NCBI RefSeq assembly: GCF_052055875.1 | Contig: NZ_CP170508.1 | Location: 1,302,001 to 1,366,000, forward strand | DNA from: Methanosphaerula subterraneus | GTDB lineage: Archaea > Halobacteriota > Methanomicrobia > Methanomicrobiales > Methanospirillaceae | Reading direction: 5' to 3' | DNA: 64,000 nucleotides | In this document: positions 7,017-14,173 of the stretch, piece by piece | Layout of the letters: the number at the start of each line of letters is the position of its first letter | How positions within the stretch are numbered: position 1 is the first letter of the stretch | The notes under the pieces: generated by a model | Databases searched by the model: none | What the model was told of the DNA's origin: nothing | Seen by the model: only the letters and a program-made list of their open reading frames with translations | Translations under genes and position numbers: made by a program

Positions 7017-9896
7017 CTACTGGACGATGAACTGTCCGGTCATCGTGGTCGGATGCACGTCGCACCGGAAGAAGTATGTCCCCGGCGTGGTCGGTGCGGT
7101 GAAGGTATAGGTCGTGGTGACCGGCCCGGTCACGATCGGGCCTTTAAAGAAGCTCGTGCTTGCCGATGAGTCGGTGTAGACCGCGAAGTTGTGCGGTACC
7201 CCGGAGTCCATGTTGTTGAAGGTGACCGTGACCTGCCCCCCGGCCTGAACCGTGATCGTCGACAGGCTGAATGCAAGGTTCTGGGCCGTGAGATTGACCG
7301 ATGTGGTGAGGCCGGCAGGCGTCGTCGCCGCGGTGGTGACCGAAGTCGTGGTCACCGGGGCCGTAGTGGTCGCCGTGGCGGTCACGATTGGCGCCACACT
7401 GGCATTGCCGATGGGGACCAGGCCGGAGGTGTTCGCTGAGACCATCTTCCAGACCTCGCCCGAGGTTTGCGGTGTGATCCCGGGGCCGCCATTCTGGTTG
7501 ATCAGGACGAGGACCTCGTGGTCGGCGTTCTCGTACATGCCTCGGACGAAGGCGTTGATCCGTCCGTTCGCGTTATTGGCGACAGTCATCTCCGAGGTCG
7601 TCCACATCGCGTTCTCAGCCGCGGTCAGGTTCGCCGCGTTGTCGGGCAGGGTCGCCGTGTCCAGGCCGGCGGGCGGCGTGGCGACGAGGAGGGTCCCGTT
7701 GCCCGCGGTAAAGCTGTCGGACCAGGTGCCGAAGATGTACGAGCCCTGCAGCGACGAGAGGGCGCTGCCACGGTAGACGACGCCGCCGACGATGACGTTG
7801 CCGACATCGTGGCCGAGTTCGACCACCGGGCCGATCAGCGGCTGCCCGTTGTAGCTGGTGATCCTGCTGGTGGTGTTCGGCACCGCCCTGTCGCTGGCCG
7901 GGTCGAAACTGTGCGTCCCCTCGCGGATGTTCCAGGGGTAGGCGCCGCCTTTGTAGATGACCAGCGCAGACTCGAAGAGATTCTGTCCGGCCATCGCGAC
8001 GAACATCCGGTTGCTCCCGCCGGAGTCAAACGCCGCGAACGCCGGGTTGCGGAAGCCGTAGGCGTAGATCTCCGGCAGGACGGTCGCGTTCGAGAGGAAC
8101 GGGTTGCCCGCCGGGATGCCGTAATCCTTGCCCGCGCTCGTGGTGTCCACGTCGATCCTGATCACCTTGCCGAGGAGCGTGGTCAGGTCCTGGCCGTTGC
8201 CGATGGCCGGCGTGTGGCCCATGCCGGTGTCGTCGGCACGTCCACCGTCGCCGAGGGTCAGGTAGAGGTAATTGTCCGTCGGCCCGAAGAGGAGGATGCC
8301 GCCGTTGTGGTTCATATACGGCTTGTCGATCTCAAGCAGGATCCGCTCTGAGGAGTTGTTCACCTGGTTTTGGCTGGCGTTCGATACCGTGAACTCGGAG
8401 AGGCGGTTGGTGCAGGACCAGTTCGGGTCCGCGCCGGCACGGAGCGGCGCGCTGTAATAGGCATAGACCTTTCCGTTCGACGAGAAGTTCGGGTGGAACG
8501 CGATCGAGAGCAGCCCCCGCTCGTCGTATGCCGAGCTCAGGTTGACCATCCTATCGCGGACGTCGAGGAACGGCTGGTCGAGGACCGTTCCGTTCATGAA
8601 GAAGATCTTCACGTACCCGTTCTGGTCGACGAGGAAGAGCCGGCCGCTCCCGTCACCGGGCTCTGCGACGAAGAGCGGCGACGTGAAGTTGCCGGCCACG
8701 CGCTGGAGGCCGATCGGCATGGCGGACGTCTGCAGCATCGTCGTCGACCGGTTGCCGGCGATCATTGCGGCCAGGGGCGAGTTCTGGTTCGTGAGGTCGG
8801 TGACGTTCGTGACCGGAGTCGGGGTTGGGGTCACGTTACCGGTGGGTGTCGGAGTGACGGTGCCACCGCCCCCGTCGGACGTCGGCGTCGGGGTCACGTT
8901 GCCTGTGGTCGTCGGCGTTGGGGTTCCGGTTGCCGTGACCGTGACGCTGTCGTTCATGATCGGTACGACCGGCGTGTGGTCGTTATTCACGAGCTGGACT
9001 GCGAACCTGTGCTGCCCGGGCGTCACGTTCGTGAACACGTATGTCGTCCCCGAGACATGGTTCCAGACCGCAGTCGGATCGGTCGGGATTGCCGGCTGAC
9101 CCGGAGTGTCAGGGATCTGATTCACGTCCATGTAGAAGTGGACGTGCCCTTCGCCCGCGACGTTCGCCTGCCCCTGCTTGTCGACGACGCTGAAGTTACT
9201 GACCATCGCGGTCACCGTTACGTTCCCGGGGGTCACGACCGTCCCGTTCTGCGGAGAGGTGATCATGATCGCGGCCTCGCCGGCGGTCTGGTTCCCTGTC
9301 GGCGTCACGCTCGGGCCACCCGCCATCTCAAAGGTCATGTAGTCGAGGTTTTGGGCGTCCTTCACGAACTGGAGCCGGATGTAGTGGCTCCCTGCCGGCA
9401 GGGTGACGTTGGCGGTCGCGTCCTCGTAGGTGTCGAAGGACTTCGTGTCCGGGACTTTGACCTGCGCCTCTAAGACGCCGTCGACCCAGACCCATACCTC
9501 ACGCTCGGCCCACGGGCTTGAGGCACGGAACGTCGCCAGGTATGTCCCGGCTTCCTGAATATCGACCGTGTAGGTCAGCCATTCAGAGGACTTGACGAAC
9601 GCGACCACATGCCCGGACCCGCCGGTCTCGATGTCGACATCATCCTGGCGATAAGCGCCGCCCTCGTTACCGGAGGTCCGGTCGAACCAGGCGATGCCCT
9701 GGCCGCCGGTGTCATAGTCCTCGGCCTCGATCTGGCCGGGGATCGCGGAGGAAGTTCCTGTGAATGGATGGAACTGATGCTCCGTTGAGGTTGCGTTCCC
9801 GCTGGGGGAACTCGTTCCCGTGGGGATTGCCGCCACGGCCAATGCCACCATTGCCATGCAGAGCACGGCGATGAGGGCGATCGTAGTTCTATTCAT
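7017..9896 (-). CDS. Exported multi-domain protein: CBM6-like, DUF4399-like, sugar-dehydrogenase beta-propeller, cupredoxin
   Basis: A 959-residue secreted protein. A signal peptide (about 1-23, LIAVLCMAMVALAVAA) is followed by a CBM6-like jelly roll at about 45-195 (PGQIEAEDYDTGGQGIAWFD, YIRLQFVKDAQNLDYMTF). A DUF4399-like or Ig-like domain follows at about 205-325 (GEGHVHFYMD), then a Pro/Thr linker, a glucose/sorbosone-dehydrogenase-type six-bladed propeller at about 385-800 (LFLVDQNGYVKIF, RGLLSIAFHPNF, YLTLGDGGR, GYRNP-like YGFRNPAF), a Ser/Thr linker, and a C-terminal cupredoxin (about 870-959). The cupredoxin keeps candidate type-1 copper ligands: PHNF, FRCDVHP and the Met of TTM. Propellers of this family are often PQQ enzymes, but PQQ use here is unproven. 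It is divergent from the multicopper oxidase, to which the cupredoxin could pass electrons (inference). Confidence 0.82.
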   Translation of the reverse strand: MNRTTIALIAVLCMAMVALAVAAIPTGTSSPSGNATSTEHQFHPFTGTSSAIPGQIEAEDYDTGGQGIAWFDRTSGNEGGAYRQDDVDIETGGSGHVVAFVKSSEWLTYTVDIQEAGTYLATFRASSPWAEREVWVWVDGVLEAQVKVPDTKSFDTYEDATANVTLPAGSHYIRLQFVKDAQNLDYMTFEMAGGPSVTPTGNQTAGEAAIMITSPQNGTVVTPGNVTVTAMVSNFSVVDKQGQANVAGEGHVHFYMDVNQIPDTPGQPAIPTDPTAVWNHVSGTTYVFTNVTPGQHRFAVQLVNNDHTPVVPIMNDSVTVTATGTPTPTTTGNVTPTPTSDGGGGTVTPTPTGNVTPTPTPVTNVTDLTNQNSPLAAMIAGNRSTTMLQTSAMPIGLQRVAGNFTSPLFVAEPGDGSGRLFLVDQNGYVKIFFMNGTVLDQPFLDVRDRMVNLSSAYDERGLLSIAFHPNFSSNGKVYAYYSAPLRAGADPNWSCTNRLSEFTVSNASQNQVNNSSERILLEIDKPYMNHNGGILLFGPTDNYLYLTLGDGGRADDTGMGHTPAIGNGQDLTTLLGKVIRIDVDTTSAGKDYGIPAGNPFLSNATVLPEIYAYGFRNPAFAAFDSGGSNRMFVAMAGQNLFESALVIYKGGAYPWNIREGTHSFDPASDRAVPNTTSRITSYNGQPLIGPVVELGHDVGNVIVGGVVYRGSALSSLQGSYIFGTWSDSFTAGNGTLLVATPPAGLDTATLPDNAANLTAAENAMWTTSEMTVANNANGRINAFVRGMYENADHEVLVLINQNGGPGITPQTSGEVWKMVSANTSGLVPIGNASVAPIVTATATTTAPVTTTSVTTAATTPAGLTTSVNLTAQNLAFSLSTITVQAGGQVTVTFNNMDSGVPHNFAVYTDSSASTSFFKGPIVTGPVTTTYTFTAPTTPGTYFFRCDVHPTTMTGQFIVQ

Positions 9897-9913
9897 GGGT
9901 GGCTCAGACGGCC

Positions 9914-9931
9914 CCTTATTATATATATTTT
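9914..9931 (-). promoter_or_regulatory. TATA promoter of the propeller-cupredoxin gene
   Basis: Read on the minus strand the box is AAAATATATATAATAAGG, centred about 26 bases from the ATG at 9896. This strong TATA implies a leaderless or nearly leaderless transcript. Confidence 0.65.
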
Positions 9932-10605
9932 CTCAGAATGAAACCCTGCATCACAATCCCGACAGGCGGAGTCAGACTGCCACTCTGATGGGGCCGCCCC
10001 TGGTGCATACAGGGGCTTTGCTGAAGGCGTGGAACCAGCAGTAGCGAAGATGAAGGAGTCTCGGCGACCGTGATCAGTGCCATGAGAATCGGCTGTACCC
10101 ACAACGGGCATTTATGATTATTGAGACGACGAACACCGGCCCTTCGCCTCTGTCGTTCAAGGAGAGCAGGAGGCATGACACGGCCGGGGTGCTCGGCATC
10201 GGTGCAGTTTTATTCTCCAGTAGCGGTATGAGGGGGAGGTACGGTCCCCCGTCACATCTGCTGTCACATCTGTGATGCCGCCGATTCCATCGTCTCAATT
10301 GCATGCCTCTGTCTCTGGGACAATTCCCATCGTTTTCGAATAATGTTTATAACCATTGTACCTTATTGTGTCCCCTTGAGGGTTAGTAGGGGACGACTTC
10401 CCCCGCAGCCGTCCCAGATGCCAGCGGGCAAGGACGCGGAGGCAGAAAACAGGGACCGGTCCCGGCAGAGGTGATGCCGGCACCGCGATCTCATCAGAGA
10501 CTGCCGCCGGAACAGAGGGCCCCGGGTGCATCTGGCCAGTGATGATGAGAGATGCGAACACCGGGTGTCAGTGACATCCGTGCCAAATCTTATGGAGAGA
10601 GAAAG
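9932..10605. other. Divergent intergenic region with long multicopper-oxidase leader
   Basis: About 670 bases without a convincing gene; the short reading frames here lack ribosome sites and family motifs. It holds a tandem repeat of GTCACATCTG (10251-10260 and 10263-10272), a GGGGGA/TCCCCC stem near 10232-10250, and the likely oxidase promoter at 10345-10353. If that promoter is right, the oxidase mRNA has a leader of about 230 bases. I see no riboswitch that I recognise. Confidence 0.5.
10345..10353 (+). promoter_or_regulatory. Probable TATA box of the multicopper oxidase gene
   Basis: GTTTATAAC in an AT-rich patch is the only good TATA candidate in this stretch. It would place the transcript start near 10378, giving a long leader before the ATG at 10606. 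Confidence 0.4.
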
Positions 10606-12546
10606 ATGCATGCAAGCAAACAGTCCCCTCCGACTCAGGAGGGATCGCCATCCCCGTCGAGAGGGAGTCCTGGTGCAGGTACGATACGAACCTTCGTCAT
10701 CGTGCTCCTGCTCGGCGCCATCCTGATCGCAATCGTAACGCCCGCCATCGGTGCTCCCCCGGCCCCAGGGCCGGTTCTGCTGGACCCGATGACGATCCCG
10801 AAGTATGTCAACCAGATCGACGGCCCACCGCCGGAGTACGTCCCGGTCTCCGGGAATACGTATGAAGTGAACGCGACCGAGTTTACAGAGCAGATCCTCC
10901 CCGCCGGGTTCCCCACGACGAAGGTTTGGGGCTACGGGGGTCTGGCCAGGGACACCGTCACCGGCCAGTTCCTCGGGTTCGTCCGGAACTCGCCCGGCCC
11001 CAGTTTCAACGTCACCCGGGGCACGCAGATCACCGTGAAGTGGATCAACGAACTGACCGGAAACCACATGTTCGCGGTCGACCCGACCCTCCACTGGGCA
11101 AACCCGAACAACATGTCCATGATGCCGACCCTGCCCTGGAACCTGTTCCCACCCGGGTTTACCGACGCACAGCGTAACGTTCCCCTGGTGACGCATGTCC
11201 ACGGCGCCGAGGTCCAGTCGACATCCGACGGCCACCCCGACGCCTGGTGGACCGCAAACGGCACGCAGGGTATGGCATATAACACGGCCCAGGCCACCGA
11301 ATCCAACGCCGCCGTCTTCCAGTATCCGAACGCTCAGCAGGCGGCCACGATCTGGTACCACGACCATGCGCTCGGCATCACCCGGATCAACGTGATGTCA
11401 GGACTGGCAGGCTTCTTCCTCCTCCGCGATCCGTCGAACCCGGTCGACGCGGTTCTGCCGACAGGGAAGTACGACATGCCGATCGCGATCCAGGACCGCA
11501 CCTTCAACGCCGACGGGTCGCTCTACTTCCCGACGGTCGGTCTGAATCCAACGATCCACCCCTACTGGCAGCCCGAGTTCTTCGGCAACACGATCATGGT
11601 GAACGGCAAGGTCTGGCCGAATATGAACGTGGACCAGGGGACCTACCGGCTCCGGCTTCTGGACGGATCGAACGCCCGGTTCTACACCCTGAGTTTTTCA
11701 AACAAGATGGCGTTCACCCAGATCGCATCCGACGGCGGGTACCTCAAAACCCCTGCGACCCTGACTGAACTGACGATGGCGCCGGGTGAGCGTGCGGAGA
11801 TCCTTGTCGACTTCTCGAAGCTCGCGCCAGGCACGAAGGTGATCCTGACGAACACGGCGAAGGCGCCGACACCCCGCGGAGCACCCGCGGATCCCCAGAC
11901 GACCGGCCAGATCATGCAGTTCACGGTGACGGCAAATCCCGGCCCCGCGTTCCCAACCCTGCCGGCCACGCTGAACCCGACCCTTAACGGAACCTTCCCG
12001 AACCTGCCGGCGCCCACGACGACGCGCTTCCTGACACTCCAGGAGGTCATGGGAGCGGCCGGTCCCACCGAGATCCTCCTCGATGGAAAGAAATGGATGG
12101 CCCCGGTCTCCGAGAACCCCACCAACGGCACGACCGAGGACTGGGTGATCATCAATCCGACGGCGGACACACACCCGATCCACCTGCACCTGGTCCAGTT
12201 CCAGCTCGTGAGTCGTCAGGCCTTCCAGGTCAAGAAGTATCAGACCGACTGGATGGCCCTGAACGGGATGCCCCCGTTGCCGCTCACTGCCACGGTGATC
12301 ACGCCGAACATTGTACAGTATCTCCAGGGGAAGGCCACCGGGCCGTTACCGAGTGAACTGGGATGGAAGGACACGATCCAGATGAAGCCGGGCGAGGTGA
12401 CCAGGATCCGGGTACGGTTCGCGTCGCAGGACGGGACGTCGTATCCCTTCGATCCGTCCGTGGGGCCCGGGTACGTCTGGCACTGCCACATCATCGATCA
12501 CGAGGACAACGAGATGATGCGCCCCTATCTGGTGCAGCCCTCCTGA
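10606..12546 (+). CDS. Exported multicopper oxidase, CotA/bilirubin-oxidase type
   Basis: Couples one-electron oxidation of phenols, metals or an unknown donor to four-electron reduction of O2. I start at ATG 10606, which has GGAGAG at 10594-10599 in front of it, giving 646 residues; an upstream in-frame ATG at 10552 has none. Residues about 28-48 form a single hydrophobic export or anchor segment. The copper motifs are complete: HVHG (about 197-200), WYHDHALG (His252 and His254), THPIHLHL (about 522) and WHCHIIDHEDNEMM (about 625-638), which provide the trinuclear site and a Met-containing type-1 site. Three cupredoxin domains fit the length. Such an enzyme is unexpected in a strict anaerobe; it may detoxify oxygen or copper outside the cell. 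Confidence 0.9.
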   Translation: MHASKQSPPTQEGSPSPSRGSPGAGTIRTFVIVLLLGAILIAIVTPAIGAPPAPGPVLLDPMTIPKYVNQIDGPPPEYVPVSGNTYEVNATEFTEQILPAGFPTTKVWGYGGLARDTVTGQFLGFVRNSPGPSFNVTRGTQITVKWINELTGNHMFAVDPTLHWANPNNMSMMPTLPWNLFPPGFTDAQRNVPLVTHVHGAEVQSTSDGHPDAWWTANGTQGMAYNTAQATESNAAVFQYPNAQQAATIWYHDHALGITRINVMSGLAGFFLLRDPSNPVDAVLPTGKYDMPIAIQDRTFNADGSLYFPTVGLNPTIHPYWQPEFFGNTIMVNGKVWPNMNVDQGTYRLRLLDGSNARFYTLSFSNKMAFTQIASDGGYLKTPATLTELTMAPGERAEILVDFSKLAPGTKVILTNTAKAPTPRGAPADPQTTGQIMQFTVTANPGPAFPTLPATLNPTLNGTFPNLPAPTTTRFLTLQEVMGAAGPTEILLDGKKWMAPVSENPTNGTTEDWVIINPTADTHPIHLHLVQFQLVSRQAFQVKKYQTDWMALNGMPPLPLTATVITPNIVQYLQGKATGPLPSELGWKDTIQMKPGEVTRIRVRFASQDGTSYPFDPSVGPGYVWHCHIIDHEDNEMMRPYLVQPS

Positions 12547-12705
12547 CCCCCTCTTTTTCCGGTACATTCCAGGGCCGGCACCACGGAGATGCGTGTCGAC
12601 CGGCTGGGCGACCTACGATCGTCACGGATGGGGAACCCATGACCTCAGCCCTGGGGTGTCGACCACAAAAGGATTAATTACCAGATCGAAGAAAGAGCGG
12701 GAGAT

Positions 12706-13410
12706 ATGGACGATGTCAGGGAGTATGCCACGCGGGTGATCGAGGTGGTACGGCAGTCGGAGCACGCAGTCTCGGTGCGGTTCGAGCGACCGGAGGGGTT
12801 CTCGTACCTCCCCGGGCAGTACATGTTCATCACGCTCGCGAGGGGCGGAGAGAACCTGGTCCGACACCTCACCATCTCGAGCAGTCCAACCGAACCGGTG
12901 CTCGAGGTGACGAAGGAACTGACCGGCCACCCGTTTGCCGAGGCCCTGGCCGCTCTCGTCCCGGGGGACGAGGCGACGATCCGGGGGCCGTACGGGGCGT
13001 TCACCCTCGCCGGCGAGGAGGATGTGGTCTTCATCTCGGGGGGGATCGGGGTCACCCCACTTCGGAGCATGGCCCGGTACGCCACCGACACCGGGCTAAT
13101 GACCCGCATCACGCTGCTGTACTCGGCCCGGAGCGAGGAGGACGTCCTCTTCGGCCCCGAGTTCGTAGAGATGGAGCGGCAGAACCCCCACCTCACTGCA
13201 AGGATCACCCTCACCCGGCCGGGTCCTGGATGGACTGGGCATGTCGGACGGATCGACCGGGCGTTCATCGAGGAAGCGGTCCCGGATCGGCAGGGCCGGG
13301 TCTTCTTCATCTCCGGGCCGGCGGCCATGGTCGACGCGATGACGGCCATTCTGAAAGAGATGGAGGTGCCGGACGAGCAGATCCGGCATGAATACTTCCC
13401 TGGGTATTGA
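12706..13410 (+). CDS. FAD/NAD(P)-binding oxidoreductase, ferredoxin-reductase-like
   Basis: A 234-residue cytoplasmic flavoprotein of the FNR superfamily. The N-terminal FAD barrel carries PGQYMFITL and RHLTISSSP (the RxxS-type flavin motif). The C-terminal nucleotide domain carries GGIGVTPLRSM and FFISGPAAMVDAM, and the chain ends EYFPGY, a terminal aromatic typical of the family. There is no 2Fe-2S domain, so it resembles the reductase half of oxygenase or flavohaemoglobin systems with an unknown electron acceptor. A TATA-like AGGATTAATTACC (about 12669-12681) and GGGAGA before the ATG give it its own expression signals, so it need not be in an operon with the oxidase 160 bases upstream. 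Confidence 0.85.
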   Translation: MDDVREYATRVIEVVRQSEHAVSVRFERPEGFSYLPGQYMFITLARGGENLVRHLTISSSPTEPVLEVTKELTGHPFAEALAALVPGDEATIRGPYGAFTLAGEEDVVFISGGIGVTPLRSMARYATDTGLMTRITLLYSARSEEDVLFGPEFVEMERQNPHLTARITLTRPGPGWTGHVGRIDRAFIEEAVPDRQGRVFFISGPAAMVDAMTAILKEMEVPDEQIRHEYFPGY

Positions 13411-13492
13411 AGCGGTCGAGCCGACCCGATCTGGTGGAGACCGGCATTCAGGGGCCGGGTAAGTCCGGGGGGACGGGAACGTCATGACCGGA

Positions 13493-14068
13493 CTATACCC
13501 GCCGCACCACGCGGCAGGGGTTGCCCACGGCCAGCACGCCGGCAGGGATATCATGGACCACGACGCTGCCCGCACCGATCGTCGTGCCGGCTCCGATCGT
13601 CACGCCGGGACAGACGATCGCCCCGCCTCCGATCCAGACATTCTCCCCGATCGTGACCCGCGAGGCCAGTTCGAGGCCGCGAAGCCGGTCGACTGGAGAG
13701 ACCGGGTGGTGAGCGGTATAGATCTGCACCGACGGCCCGAAGAGCACATGGTCCCCGATCCGGACCGTGGTTGAGTCGAGGATGACGCAGTTGAAGTTGA
13801 TCGCCACGTCGTCGCCGATATGAATAGTACTGCCGTAATCGCAGGAGAACGACGGTTCGATGAGGACATTCGTACCCATTGAACCGAGAAGTTCGCGCAG
13901 CAGCGAGGCCCGCAGGTCGTCCTCGCCCTCATTCGATCTGTTGAAGAGCCCGGTCAGCCGACGGGCCCGGGCTCGGGCCTGCGCAAGCCCGGGATCGCCG
14001 GCATCGTAGAGCTCCCCTGCGAGCATCTTCTCGTGTTCAGTCCTCTCCGGCGCTATCGTCTTCCGCAC
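13493..14068 (-). CDS. Sugar O-acetyltransferase, maltose/galactoside acetyltransferase family
   Basis: A 191-residue left-handed beta-helix acetyltransferase using acetyl-CoA. After an N-terminal maltose-acetyltransferase helix segment (MLAGELYDAGDPGL) come hexapeptide repeats (IHIGDDVAINFNC, RIGDHVLFGPSV) and the catalytic-His motif YTAHHPVSP. It closes with IGENVWIGGGAIVCPGVTIG and the typical end AVGNPCRVVR. The length matches LacA/Maa/NodL. The acceptor sugar cannot be told from sequence. It is transcribed toward the flavoprotein gene (convergent) and lies downstream of the RyR/AAA+ gene on the same strand with a 105-bp gap. Confidence 0.88.
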   Translation of the reverse strand: MRKTIAPERTEHEKMLAGELYDAGDPGLAQARARARRLTGLFNRSNEGEDDLRASLLRELLGSMGTNVLIEPSFSCDYGSTIHIGDDVAINFNCVILDSTTVRIGDHVLFGPSVQIYTAHHPVSPVDRLRGLELASRVTIGENVWIGGGAIVCPGVTIGAGTTIGAGSVVVHDIPAGVLAVGNPCRVVRRV

Positions 14069-14173
14069 AGTGCTGGTCCTCCACCAGCATCAGAGGATGC
14101 CATCCGGCTTCTCTATTGCGGTGGATGGAAGAAGCCCCGGGCGCTCTCATCTCAGGCAGCTCTTCGGCGAGGT

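Noticed and set aside
8370..9473. A 367-codon plus-strand open frame
   Set aside because: Antisense to the propeller-cupredoxin gene; the GC-rich third-codon positions explain open frames on the reverse strand.
10552..10605. Upstream start (ATG 10552) for the oxidase
   Set aside because: ATG 10606 has GGAGAG before it and a typical short N-terminus before the membrane segment; the longer form has no ribosome site.
9932..10605. Known riboswitch in the oxidase leader
   Set aside because: I see no match to the cores of common classes; a search with covariance models would be needed to say more.
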